64,000 nucleotides of DNA from Lampris incognitus (GCF_029633865.1 NC_079223.1:4538521-4602520), one strand, 5' to 3'. Numbered from the stretch's first letter, positions 48,701 through 55,465 are shown. Translations and numbers: made by a program. The notes: generated by a model from the letters alone, not told the origin.

Positions 48701-51700
48701 TCCGTGGAGCTTGTACTTCCCTGGACAGAATAGCCGGAGGATGGGTGCTATGTGTCGCTGCTGTCCCGCGAGAAGACACCGCCCCTCTTCCTACACCGCC
48801 ATGGCTCCTAGTGAAACAAGTAGAGAGAGGGACACACAGCACTCGTGTTTACCTCCATCGCCACTGGCAGAGCAACTACACACATCACACATAAGCCACT
48901 TGGCTTCAGCAGGTGTTGACTCTACACTTGTCAGAGGTACACAAGCTTTGGCATACATATAAGGATACGGGATACAAGAAGATATATTGATTTGAGATTT
49001 GATTTGAGATGCTTTATTGATTCCGTTGGGGAAGTTACGCCCTCCATTTAACCCATCCTAGCTGTGTAGCTGGGAGCAGTGGGCAGCCTCCGTGCAGCAC
49101 CAGGGGACCGACTCCAGTTGGTCTCGCCATGTCTCGGTCAGGGGCACAGACAGGAGTAGTGACCCTAACATGCATGTCTTTTTGATGGTGGGGGAAACCG
49201 GAACACCCGGAGAAACCCCACCGCAGACACGGGGAGAACATGCAAACTTCACACAGAGGACGACCTGGGACGACCCCCAAGGTTGGACAACCCCGGGGTT
49301 GGAACCCAGGACCTTCTTGCTGTGAGGCGACGGAGCTAACCACTGCGCCACCGTGTAGCTGTATTGTATATTGTCATGTTGTCTGAGTCAGTCCTCCTGT
49401 CGTTGGCAGACACATCCAGGTGATTCTAGTGGATCAGCATATCAGGTCTACCTGCTGAATTCATTGATTTTCATGTGTGTGTGTGTATAAGAGAGAGAGA
49501 GAGAGAGAGAGTGGGGGGGGGGAGTCTTATGAGCCTATGTGAGAATGGATGCTGGGGGGGGGTGGCTGTAAGGCCAGTGGACTTGTCTCAGCATAGATGA
49601 GGGACTTGGAAAAGGAATCCTTTCATAAACATCAGTGTAAACATGTGGGACCGGCATCGTACCAGGATCCACCAGAATGGGACAACACGGCAGCGTTGGG
49701 GTCAGAAAGCTGGCTGTTAGGTGGAGCTGTCTGTTAGGTGGAGACTGGCCTCCACCAAAACCAAACAAAACAAACAAAAAAACGACCCCATAGGACGGTT
49801 GTACAAGCAGACCTATAGTCACGCTTTAAAGTTAAGCGACCTCTAGCGGTCGTGTAAATAACGACAATCTGGTGTCTCGGGTGCCTCGTCATCTTATGAC
49901 CTTTGACCTTCGTTACCGATCAAAAGGCGACGAGCCGAGGGGGGCGTGGTCTGCACGCTTCACCGCACGTCTGAGCTCCGGTAAGTGCGGCGGTATCTAA
50001 TTGGGATGTTTTGATTGTCTGCGGTGACGTCACGCGGGTGGCCGGGTTGGTTCAGTTTGACGTTTCGGTTACAAATCGGGCGCGTGGTTTGACCCATCAG
50101 TAACGCGCTAGCTCACGCGCCAACAGCTCGGCTAGCTGGCAGTCAGCTCGTGCCGTATGTGACGCAGGGACAGCTGTGACGTCACACTGGGCGCTGCTCT
50201 CTCTACCGCCCCGCTGGCAGCAGAGCACATGGATCAAATGAATGGCGAGGAGTACTTATGTTCAGCTCACCAGACCGAGACGTGGTAGGACACTGAGCCA
50301 GCAGGGGGCAGTGTTCTCCAGAAGGGGCCAGTGTGGGTGAAGGTTTTCTTCCGACCAAGCAGTCACACGCCTGATCCCACCAATCAGCCGGGAGAGGCTT
50401 TGTTGAGGAACCTGTGCTTGGCTGGGACAAAAACCTCTACCCACACCGGCCCCCTCCTGGATGAGACTGCGCCCCCTGCCTCAAACTAACGGTAAACTCT
50501 GACGGGTCAGATTCTCTGACCTGAATAGGAATTTCTGCCTCACTGCCACAGGAAACAGCGTTATCCTTCTGTGTCCCGAACGGCAGTTTGATAAGCGTTC
50601 CCAAAAATGCTGCCTCTTTCCACTTCCGGTATAGTCACAACTTTTGATAGCTGTCTAAATCTGTGGCCTGATCAGAATGTCACCGGGTCACGCCAGGGTC
50701 ACAACTATCAACATGCACAGAGGCGAGAAGTGTCTAGCATATCTCCTGCCGCCGGTAGGGGCGCTAATTTAGGAACCGCTCCTGTGGGTCGTGTTAGAGC
50801 AAGTGTTTCTCAACCCAGTCCTCAAGGACCCCCTATCCTGCATATCTTCTTTGCAACCCTGAATAGGTACCTGTTTGTAGTTATTCAACCAATCAGCAAT
50901 GAATTTTGTCGGATGTTGCACACCTTGCATAATTAAGTGCTGCGAGATGATTGGTCGAGTAAGTACAAGCAGGGCTACCTATGCAGGGTTACAATGAAAA
51001 TCTGCAGGATAGGGGGTCCTTGAGGACTGGGTTGAGAAATACTGTGTTAGAGGGTAGGAACAGACGACCCACGTGGTCGTACGGGTTGGAGGACTTGTTG
51101 ATTAGTTGAGGACTCGGTAAAAACTCCCAAGAGAAAGAGGATACACAGGACCCCGGATGCACGGTCACCTGGGAAGTAGTTTCCTCGGTAGCAGTCCACT
51201 GTGTCCCCGGATGTACAGAAACACTCGAAGCAGAATTGTTGGTGTGTATTTTTAATGGAGATTCACAATAACTGCTCATTGGTGTGCCATGACAAGAAGC
51301 GGGGTGACAGGGAGGCGGCGGTGGCTTTGACTCGGCAGCGGTGCAAACCACTACTGCAATTAGCTCAACTGGTAGAAGTTGATGTAGTGCAAGCTGACAA
51401 ACTGATGGACCTAAAACATCCCCCAGGTTTATCACGGCTGGTGTGCTGCAAATGAGGAGACGTGCAAGAGGTCTGATATGAGGGAGCCTTCCACACAGAC
51501 GGCCACATACCCCACCAGACCTACCAAGTACCACGCAGCAGAGGGAGGTGAGTGTGGAGGTGTTTCTGCACAAGGCTGTGTTACCTCTGACTTGGAGGGG
51601 CGACCACCCAGGTAAGACGTGTGCCCAACACGTGCATGGTGCGAATTCAAGTGAAAGGACAATGTTGGAGGCCTTCGCTACAAACCGGGGGTTGAGGTCT

Positions 51701-53562
51701 TACTGCTGATTATTTTGAAATATCAAACACTATTTTTACCAGCAAGGCAACTCAGCTGACTTGGAGATGAAGTATTGAACAATGTTTTGCTTCTAGAGCA
51801 CTTGGGCAGAAAATGGAGCAAGGGTTGAATACTTGTTTTTGACATTTGCAGTATGTCATGTCACGCAGTAGAATATTTTCTCTTCTCAGCTCACCTGAGC
51901 AATTTGTGTGGCTCTGTCAAACCCCAACTTCACTGCAAAAGACACGATGTGCAACAAAGCATAAAGCATAAGAGGGTGAGCACATTGTTTTTCTTAATGC
52001 GCAATCATTTTTTACAATAACTTGAATAAAAACAAAAAACTTTTTATTTTATTTTTTTGGGTTTCCCCCCTTTTTTCCCCCACCCAATTGTACTTGGCTA
52101 ATTACCCCACCCTTCCGAGCCGTCCCGGTCTCTGCTCCACCCCCTCTGCTGATCCGGGGAGAGCTGCAGACTACCACATGCCTCCTCCCATACATGTGGA
52201 GTCACCAGCTGCTTCTTTTCACCTGACAGGGAGGAGTTTCACCAGGGGGACGTAGCGCGTGGGAGGATCACGCTATGCCCCCCCAGTGCCCCCCTCCCGA
52301 ACAGGTGCCCTGGCCAGCCAGAGGAGGCGCTAGTGCAGAGACCAGGACACATACCCACATCCAGCTTCCCACCTGCAGACACGGCCAATTGTGTCTGTAG
52401 GGATGCCCGACAAAGCCGGAGGAAACACGGGGATTCGAACTGGCGAGCCCGTGTTGGTAGGCAACGGAACGGACCGCTACGCGACCCGGACGCCGCCCAT
52501 TTCTCGATTCTTAAATCGTTATTTTGTCCATCTGGACCACAGACTCAGGTTGCATAGGAAGTGTCCTGTCTGTCATGGTGGGGGACACGCTCCGGTCTCT
52601 GTGGACCGCTGGTGAACCGATTTAACCGGGTAGGACGTTGCTGTGGCAAACAAAGACATGTGGGAAACGAGTCCAGAGGGAAAACCAAAGGCTGAGGCGT
52701 GACGCTTGACAGATGTAGCCGCGTCTCTGGCAGACAGGCGATCGGTATAATTGTAGAACAATTTGGTGGTGAAGTCTGATGAAGTTCACACGTGTGCAGA
52801 TTATTTGCTGCTGCGCTGACGGCACACAAACCACAGTGGCTGCTACTCCTTGTTTGTTGTCCAAGAAAATTCATGTCAACGGGTGTATTTCCCTCTGGCT
52901 GCTACACCCAGCTATGATGGAGCGCTGCTCGATTGTAATATTGATTGGTTGTCCAGCTGAATGGCCACATTGTCATCACATATCAGATGGATAAAATAAT
53001 GCAACATCCTGGGGATTGCAGTCCCCCCCCCCTCTTTTTCTCCCCAATTGTACCCGGCCAATTACCCCCCTCTTCTGAGCCGTCCCAGTCTCTGCTCCAC
53101 CCCTCTGCCAATCCGGGGAGGGCTGCAGACTACCACATGTCTCCTCCCATACATGTGGAGTCGCCAGCCGCTTCTTTTCACCTGGCAGTGAGGAGTTTCA
53201 CCAGGGGGACGTAGCGCGTGGGAAAATCGCACCCCGACTGACCAGAGGAGGCGCTAGTGCAGTGACCAGGACACATACCCACATCCGGCTTCCCACCTGC
53301 AGACACGGCCAATTGTGTCGATAGGGACGCCCGACTGAGCTGGAGGCAACACGGGGATTTGAACCGGCGATCCCTGTGTTGGTAGGCAAGGGAATAGACC
53401 GCCACGGCAGTTTTAAGGACAGTGGGTGTATCACCTTGCAGGCGTTGTTGAAGTCGGCCGTAGGCTCCGGGCCTGGACACCTCTTCCTCTGCTGGCGTCA
53501 TCAGAGCCGTTCAAGTAGGACAGCTCTCTCAGCTGCTCCTGCCTGATCTCGTCGTTGTAGTC
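26604..53562 (-). CDS. khdrbs2: KHDRBS2-like STAR RNA-binding protein, C-terminal five exons
   Basis: Five minus-strand exons (53435-53562, 48627-48807, 33059-33141, 32400-32458, 26604-26698) splice in frame through GT-AG introns of 4,627, 15,485, 600 and 5,701 bp to give 181 residues and a stop. In order the product shows the post-KH segment ([20 protein letters not shown]), RG- and Pro-rich linker, a tyrosine-rich stretch ([14 protein letters not shown]), EYYEYGHG, and the C-terminus [11 protein letters not shown]. From family knowledge this is the tail of a Sam68/SLM protein: a nuclear KH-domain factor that binds U/A-rich RNA and controls alternative splicing, with SH3-binding, tyrosine-phosphorylation and nuclear-localisation functions in the tail. 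[14 protein letters not shown] and SEYYEYGHG fit KHDRBS2 better than KHDRBS3. The KH exons are not in the window, so the 5' part of the gene lies beyond 64000. Intron phases are 2, 0, 2 and 1. Confidence 0.93.
26966..27383. mobile_element. 418-bp palindromic (foldback) element
   Basis: Two arms of about 195 bp (26966-27158 and 27190-27383) are near-perfect reverse complements around a ~30-bp centre (TGGCACGTTTCAAGTTGTAC region). The ends are TCGACCCTGTGCAT and its complement. Homologous to the shortened copy at 9082-9388. It lies in the last khdrbs2 intron, about 270 bp upstream of the terminal exon. No transposase. Open frames here are palindrome shadows. Confidence 0.9.
27384..27527. other. 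spacer between two mobile elements
   Basis: Short unique-looking sequence carrying the left target-site copy GTTGTTCAC at 27519-27527. Confidence 0.5.
27528..28079. mobile_element. MITE-like element with two tRNA-like modules
   Basis: Ends GGTTACACTTTATTT and, reversed, GGTAACACTTGATTT; flanked by perfect 9-bp repeats GTTGTTCAC (27519-27527 and 28080-28088), or 8 bp depending on where the end is set. The interior has long inverted AT-rich arms (GGTAATTATCACGTAATTTC and its complement), a (TTAGGG)3-type stretch at about 27626-27644, and a ~204-bp tandem duplication starting at 27702 and 27906. Each duplicate starts with a tRNA-like segment: A-box-like TAGCCGAGCGGTTAG and B-box-like TATCGAATCC. 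No protein is encoded. Confidence 0.85.
28089..28431. other. CpG-containing stretch, promoter-like motifs
   Basis: Contains GACCAATCACG (CCAAT-type) and CCAAAATGGCG (YY1-like) within about 70 bp, in moderately CpG-rich DNA. No exon or TATA box is evident. Confidence 0.3.
28432..28755 (+). repeat. 11-13-bp G-rich minisatellite, about 25 units
   Basis: Units of the form GGGGGTAAGCAT with A/G changes (CAC or CAT; 4-6 G). The plus strand carries GTAAGC about 25 times and a G run every ~12 bp. The minus strand reads as MLTP repeats in open frames, which are artefacts. Confidence 0.97.
28880..29370 (+). repeat. duplicated ~150-bp segment (28880-29030 and 29216-29370)
   Basis: ACTCTATATTCTGCCAAGAT ... 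GGGATATTAATGCATTACAT is repeated about 336 bp later with about 15% difference. The element family is unknown; it may be two halves of a decayed transposon. Confidence 0.8.
29371..30100. other. no gene recognised
   Basis: Around 29570-29770 short blocks (ACGGTCGTTTTAG, AAACGGTCATAAAGACCG) recur in both orientations, suggesting a decayed small DNA element. Confidence 0.35.
30103..31738 (+). mobile_element. Tc1-like DNA transposon, full length
   Basis: 1,636 bp flanked by TA (30101-30102, 31739-31740). Terminal inverted repeats of about 210 bp begin CAGCGCATCCGGAAAGTATT on the left and end ACTTTCTGGATGCACTG on the right. Within the left repeat GTATTCACACC occurs at the outer end and again at about 30301, an IR/DR arrangement. 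It lies in the last khdrbs2 intron, antisense to the gene. Confidence 0.95.
30501..31520 (+). pseudogene. Tc1-like transposase with two nonsense codons
   Basis: A 340-codon reading frame in one phase, starting [20 protein letters not shown]. An N-terminal paired-like helix-turn-helix region (about 1-110) includes an AT-hook-like GRPAK. The catalytic domain has Asp in WSDETKIEL, Asp in FQHDNDPKH and Glu in [11 protein letters not shown]. Thirty-four residues separate the last two, so it is DD34E. The frame is broken only by TGA at 30702-30704 and 31206-31208; at both places the family has Arg, so CGA-to-TGA change (CpG decay) is the simplest cause. No frameshift is seen, suggesting a fairly young but inactive copy. 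Confidence 0.95.
31741..32399. other. khdrbs2 intron; no other feature
   Basis: AT-rich intron sequence between the Tc1 copy and the 59-nt exon. Confidence 0.5.
32400..32458 (-). CDS. khdrbs2: khdrbs2 exon: EYYEYGHG segment
   Basis: 59-nt exon: acceptor GTTTCCGATTTCAG, donor AACTACG/GTAAGG. It encodes [19 protein letters not shown] and leaves one base (G). A second possible acceptor eight bases inside the exon (CATTTCAG) would break the frame, so the upstream AG is chosen. Confidence 0.94.
33059..33141 (-). CDS. khdrbs2: khdrbs2 exon: tyrosine-rich segment
   Basis: 83-nt exon: acceptor TTTTCCCCAATTTCAG, donor AGAAG/GTAATA. It encodes [15 protein letters not shown] followed by [11 protein letters not shown], the Tyr/Asp/Gly-rich C-terminal part that is phosphorylated by Src-family and related kinases in this protein family. 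It starts in phase 0 and leaves AG, which the next exon completes as Ser. Confidence 0.95.
33300..33480. mobile_element. possible decayed DNA-transposon fragment
   Basis: GGCCGGATTAACTACC, CAATTGCCCAGGGCGGCAAC and later TGCCCAGGGCGCCAAATGAG resemble a dispersed fish repeat rich in GGGCC and GCCCAGGGC blocks. Similar GGGCCC blocks flank the SINE at 33685, so the SINE may sit inside it. Confidence 0.35.
33685..34141 (+). mobile_element. SINE family A, full length
   Basis: Head GGGGCGTCCGGGTAGCATGG, B box GGTTCAAATCC; the 3' end is followed by a C-rich run and A6. AGTTTGGGGCCCTT (33671-33684) and GGTTTGGGCCCTT (34142-34154) are an imperfect target-site duplication. Confidence 0.9.
34408..34788 (+). 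mobile_element. SINE family A, first arm of an inverted pair
   Basis: Normal head (GTGTCCGGGTAGCGTAGTGG) and body up to GAGACCGGGACGGGTCGGA, where it switches abruptly into an inverted family A fragment. Confidence 0.9.
34790..34965 (-). mobile_element. SINE family A fragment, inverted arm
   Basis: Starts at AGTGCAGCGACCAGGACAC and ends with the head complement CCACCCGGACGCCC. It carries the B box and A box, so the pair has tRNA-like heads at both outer ends. Confidence 0.9.
34966..35984. other. khdrbs2 intron; no feature recognised
   Basis: No exon-like frame or known repeat seen. Confidence 0.4.
35985..36385 (+). mobile_element. SINE family A, head altered
   Basis: The A-box region is missing or diverged (begins near GGCTTCTGGCAACACAGGAT); the B box GGTTCGAATCC and body are intact, ending GGGGAGAAAAAGGGGGG. 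Confidence 0.85.
36386..36973. other. khdrbs2 intron; no feature recognised
   Basis: Open frames of 66-83 codons only, none recognisable. Confidence 0.4.
36974..37524 (-). mobile_element. SINE family B with internal 24-bp expansion
   Basis: Starts with CCATCCATCCATCATGTG, includes a (CA)n tract at 37095-37155, and ends early at CCCCCAAGGTTG, so the tRNA-like head is lost. Between the CA tract and TTTGGACTGTGGG a segment present once in other copies is amplified ten times. Confidence 0.9.
37177..37421 (+). repeat. 24-bp tandem array inside a SINE, ten units
   Basis: GAGTCACCTGACCTACATGT plus CTTT, units starting at 37177, 37201, 37225, 37249, 37273, 37297, 37326, 37350, 37374 and 37398. The sixth unit is 29 bp long (GACCT duplicated). 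Every junction forms TTTGAGTCACC, creating nine TGAGTCA motifs. Confidence 0.97.
37640..38110. mobile_element. two short retroelement tails and a TG/G tract
   Basis: GATAAGATAAGATCGTTTGT ... ACGAAATGTCATTTGGTG (37646-37702) and TCAATTCAGTTTTATTTGTA (from 37977) both look like common fish retroelement 3' ends. A (TG)n-G10 tract lies at 37922-37952. Confidence 0.4.
38111..39540. other. khdrbs2 intron; no feature recognised
   Basis: No exon with flanking splice sites or known repeat identified. Confidence 0.4.
39545..39703 (+). repeat. AT-rich and (GATA)n microsatellite
   Basis: TATATC-type repeats merge into pure (GATA)n at about 39650-39700. The last GATAT is the left target site of the solo LTR. 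Confidence 0.97.
39704..40127 (+). mobile_element. solo LTR (gypsy-like), 424 bp
   Basis: Begins TGTCCTGG and ends GGCGTGACA (TG...CA), flanked by perfect 5-bp GATAT (39699-39703 and 40128-40132). Inside are a TATA-like GGTTATATATTCC near 39925 and AGTAAAGCATT, a possible poly(A) signal, near 40055. No primer-binding site or internal region follows, so it is a recombined solo LTR. Orientation is set by TATA before AGTAAA. The 5-bp duplication and length fit Ty3/gypsy. Confidence 0.93.
40133..40734. other. khdrbs2 intron; no feature recognised
   Basis: A C run near 40260 and no identifiable gene. Confidence 0.4.
40735..41335 (+). repeat. unidentified interspersed repeat (family X), copy 2
   Basis: Longer relative of 15395-15785. 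The block CTGCATGGGCTAGCAGCCAG ... CCCCGCTTCTGCGTCCTG occurs twice (about 40764 and 40996), and a GGGTGAGGC ... CCCACACCGG block also occurs twice (about 41220 and 41273). Open frames on both strands, Ala/Pro/Ser-rich; no family recognised. Confidence 0.7.
41336..43635. other. khdrbs2 intron; no feature recognised
   Basis: About 2.3 kb with no recognised exon. CTTGAGTC-type words recur at 43170-43280 (ACTTGAGTCGCTGTGACTGT and variants), a weak irregular repeat. Confidence 0.45.
43640..44076 (+). mobile_element. SINE family A with perfect 14-bp duplication
   Basis: Flanked by AAAACACATGAACA at 43626-43639 and 44077-44090. The first ~12 bp of the head are missing (starts AGGGCAGCGTGG). The 3' end is GGGGAGAAAAAGGGGGAAAC plus an A-rich tail. 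Confidence 0.95.
44095..44470 (-). mobile_element. Penelope-like element 3' fragment
   Basis: The minus strand encodes [20 protein letters not shown] followed by ERPSLN (within the frame 44360-44605), which resembles the end of the GIY-YIG endonuclease domain of fish Penelope-like elements. Downstream in that orientation is the usual 3' end with GATGATGGTGAAACGTTTCT. The upstream coding part is absent. Confidence 0.6.
44471..45335. other. khdrbs2 intron; no feature recognised
   Basis: GC-richer than neighbours; open frames up to 124 codons but no conserved domain. Confidence 0.4.
45336..45757 (+). mobile_element. SINE family A, near full length
   Basis: A box TAGCGTAGCGG and B box GGTTCGAATCC are intact. 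About 20 bp are missing before GATGTATGGGAGGAGG. The 3' end runs into (GGGGGAA)n. Confidence 0.92.
45758..46409. other. khdrbs2 intron; no feature recognised
   Basis: Nothing identified. Confidence 0.4.
46410..46483 (+). mobile_element. SINE family B, 3' end only
   Basis: GCTGGGACAGGCTCCGGCAT to the GGATGGATGGATG tail; about 75 bp, strongly 5'-truncated. Confidence 0.85.
46484..47582. other. khdrbs2 intron; no feature recognised
   Basis: Nothing identified apart from a G run near 46810. Confidence 0.4.
47583..48335 (-). mobile_element. Rex3/RTE-like LINE, longest copy, includes FADD motif
   Basis: Frame 48171-47608 reads from [20 protein letters not shown] through [14 protein letters not shown] to the natural end SALLSLLPP. 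Upstream, past a frame break, the strand encodes [13 protein letters not shown] (about 48285-48330), the catalytic motif C of the reverse transcriptase. It is truncated just before that. Same family as the copies at 6495 and 12170. Confidence 0.88.
48336..48626. other. khdrbs2 intron next to exon donor
   Basis: AT-rich; nothing else identified. Confidence 0.4.
48627..48807 (-). CDS. khdrbs2: khdrbs2 exon: RG/Pro-rich linker
   Basis: 181-nt exon: acceptor TTTCACTAG, donor GACTAC/GTAAGT. It encodes 60 residues rich in Gly, Arg, Ser, Thr and Pro (starting [14 protein letters not shown], later GNPGYRPP and ending HDSYEDY). The reading frame is fixed by the exons on both sides (incoming phase 2, outgoing phase 0). 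RG and Pro-rich stretches here are the usual methylation and SH3/WW-binding region of STAR proteins. A Rex3-like LINE copy lies about 300 bp downstream in the intron. Confidence 0.92.
48985..49365 (-). mobile_element. variant SINE related to family B
   Basis: The head half (GGGAGAACATGCAAACTTCA to GCGCCACCGTGTAGC) matches family B. The other half is different: TGAGATGCTTTATTGATTCC and GTCTCGGTCAGGGGCACAGA. It has lost the CA tract and GGAT tail and has another 3' end. Confidence 0.75.
49489..49512 (+). repeat. (GA)n microsatellite
   Basis: Pure GA repeats followed by a G run. Confidence 0.95.
49870..50230. promoter_or_regulatory. CpG-dense intronic region with CRE motifs
   Basis: CpG-rich over about 350 bp in an AT-rich intron. 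It holds two perfect TGACGTCA sites (50025-50032, 50177-50184) and, on the plus strand, GAGCTCCG/GTAAGTGCG near 49972-49988, a strong 5' splice-site match. It might be an internal or antisense promoter with a first noncoding exon. No TATA box or protein frame. Inference only. Confidence 0.4.
50231..50791. other. khdrbs2 intron; no feature recognised
   Basis: Nothing identified. Confidence 0.4.
50800..51044. mobile_element. hAT-type MITE, 245 bp
   Basis: Terminal inverted repeats of about 40 bp: CAAGTGTTTCTCAACCCAGT on the left and, reversed, CAGTATTTCTCAACCCAGTC on the right. Perfect 8-bp target-site duplication TGTTAGAG (50792-50799, 51045-51052). No coding capacity. Confidence 0.95.
51053..52049. 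other. khdrbs2 intron; no feature recognised
   Basis: A 194-codon minus-strand frame (50989-51573) overlaps the MITE end and has no recognisable domain. Confidence 0.4.
52050..52496 (-). mobile_element. SINE family A, full length
   Basis: Starts in the T-rich stretch before CCACCCAATTGTACTTGGC and ends GCGACCCGGACGCC. B box complement GATTCGAACTGG. Confidence 0.9.
52497..53021. other. khdrbs2 intron; no feature recognised
   Basis: Nothing identified. Confidence 0.4.
53022..53406 (-). mobile_element. SINE family A, head-truncated, near exon donor
   Basis: Ends at GGAATAGACCGCCACGG without the outermost ~15 bp of the head; an internal deletion removed the C-rich segment after AAAATCGC. It stops about 30 bp from the donor of the 128-nt khdrbs2 exon. 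Confidence 0.9.
53435..53562 (-). CDS. khdrbs2: khdrbs2 exon: post-KH (QUA2-like) segment
   Basis: 128-nt exon with a pyrimidine-rich acceptor ending TTCCCACAG and donor GCAAG/GTGATA. It starts in phase 0 with Asp-Tyr-Asn-Asp-Glu, reads [17 protein letters not shown], then an RGRG motif and a Ser/Thr/Pro-rich end. It leaves two bases (AG), completed as Arg by the first G of the next exon. It is the most 5' exon in the window. A family A SINE ends about 30 bp beyond its donor in the downstream intron. Confidence 0.93.
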
Positions 53563-53780
53563 CTGTGGGAACAAAACACAACACGCCTCAAACCGTCAAA
53601 ATAACAAGGGCATTTGTCATGAACACACAAGAGGTGTTGTGCAGATGTCGTCCAGCTGGACTTGTCCTGATAGTCACAGTAAACACCGGGCTCTGCTGAA
53701 CGTTCATCAGAACCGAGGATATTAAAGTCAAGACTTGTACAACAGATGAGAGATGACTCAGACGGGGGAGACATTTTTTA

Positions 53781-53876
53781 AAATTTTGTATTTGAACTGT
53801 ATTGAGCCCGATATAGTGAAAGGGCACTACTTATTTTGTTTTCTCATTTATTTATTTATTTTACAATAACGAAATA
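53781..53876 (+). repeat. AT-rich flank shared with 2967-3056
   Basis: Second copy of the segment before a family B SINE, about 220 bp upstream of the 128-nt exon in gene orientation. Confidence 0.8.
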
Positions 53877-54238
53877 GGCGGCACGGTGGCACAGTGTTTA
53901 GCACGGTCGCCTCACAGCGAGAAGGTCCTGGGTTCGAGCCCTGGGGTAGTCCCACCTTGGGGGGTCGTCCCGGGTCGTCCTCTGTGTGGAGTTGGCATGT
54001 TCTCCCCGTGTCTGTGTGGGTTTCCTCCCACAGTCCAAAGACCTGTAGGTCAGGTGAACCGGCAGTACTGAATTGTCCCTAGGTGTGTGTTTGTGTGTGT
54101 TTGTGTGTGTGTGTGTGTGTGTGATGGCCCGGCGGCCTGTCCAGGGTGTCCCCCGCCTGCCGCCCAGTGACTGCTGGGATAGGCTCCAGCATCCTGCGAC
54201 CCTGAGAGCAGGAGAAGCGGTTGGATGATGGATGGATG
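53877..54238 (+). mobile_element. SINE family B, near full length
   Basis: GGCGGCACGGTGGCACAGTG head, body with one short internal loss, (TG)n at 54083-54122, tail GATGGATGGATGGA. Confidence 0.92.
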
Positions 54239-54539
54239 GACCATTTGAGTAAGTGATAATTATGTAAACGTTCCTTCTCGTTGGTGGAACAATATGGTGA
54301 ACATCCATTTTGGGAGAAACATTTCTCTGTGCTGAATGGTTTGTAAACAACCGTACACAACTGGGGTCCACTGGTTGCACACAACCACACACAGCTGGGG
54401 ACCATTGTGTTTGATACAGCCTGTTTGCCAACATATTGCCCTGAAATCAGTCTAGAAGACAAGATGGAGTCAAACGTGGCAAAGTCAGGGTGTTTCCAGT
54501 AGTGTACCGTGGGGTTTCAGTCAGAGCCTTCAGTAACGA

Positions 54540-54763
54540 ACTGCACCCTCCCCCCCTCCACACACACACACACACACACACACATTTCTCATATGGGTGA
54601 AGATGCAGCCACATACAAAATACACTACCACGCACTATATGCACTACAGGATCAACACCAACCAGACAGCTGATCTTCAACAACCACAACACACCCCACT
54701 GTGTACTGCAGCAGCTGTTGCAGCATCACCATCAGATCTTCCTTCATGTCACTCAGCAGCCAG

Positions 54764-54801
<38 letters not shown>

Positions 54802-54839
54802 ACATGACACAAAAACAACAAACGCAAAGCAACGCCTCT
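54540..54839. repeat. (CA)n microsatellites
   Basis: (CA)n at 54560-54586 and 54768-54800 within otherwise unrecognised sequence. Confidence 0.8.
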
Positions 54840-55262
54840 TTCACCTCAGGCGACTGAAGAAGTTCGGCACGGGGCCCAGGGTTCTACGGGCCTTCTCAGA
54901 GGCACAACCGAGAGCGTCCTGACGGTGCACCACCGCCTGGCATGGCAACTGGACCGCCCACAACCGCAACACACTGCAGAGGGTTGTGCGCACGGCCCAG
55001 CACATCAGTGAATGCGAGCTTCCCTCCATCCAGGACATACACAACGGATGCTGTGTCAGCAAAGCCCGCAGGATATCAAAGACCCCCCAGCCCCCCCCCC
55101 CCCCAACTATGGACTGTTCCAGCTGCTCCCATCAGGCAAGCGGTACTGCAGCCTCAAAGCCCGGACCAGTAGGCCCCAGAACCGCTTCCTCCACCAAGCA
55201 ACCAGGCTGCAGAACAAAGGACACTGAAGACACTAAGCCTGGTGCCGGACCGACGGTACTGA

Positions 55263-55298
<36 letters not shown>

Positions 55299-55465
55299 CG
55301 CCGTACATACACCACACACTATTATTATTGCTGGTTTTTGTTCTGCTTTGTTGTTGTTGTTTTGTTGGTGTTGTTGCTGCAGGGTTGAGCAGCCGAAACT
55401 CAAGAATGTTGTTCTCTTGTACTTTTGTAATGAGACGTGACGAGTGAAGAATCTTGACTCTTGAA
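54840..55465 (+). mobile_element. L2-like LINE, 3' end of ORF2 and 3' UTR
   Basis: Broken frames encode LRRLKKFGTGPRVLRAF, then LPSIQDIHNG, and a later LFQLLPSGKRY / LKARTSRPQNRFL block, the C-terminal part of an L2-type reverse transcriptase ORF. A C13 run near 55090 and frameshifts disrupt it. (CA)n at 55266-55297; the 3' end near 55440-55465 is GAATCTTGACTCTTGAA. Confidence 0.65.

Noticed and set aside
50989-51573. 194-codon minus-strand ORF
   Set aside because: Begins in intron sequence and ends inside the hAT MITE; no recognisable domain.
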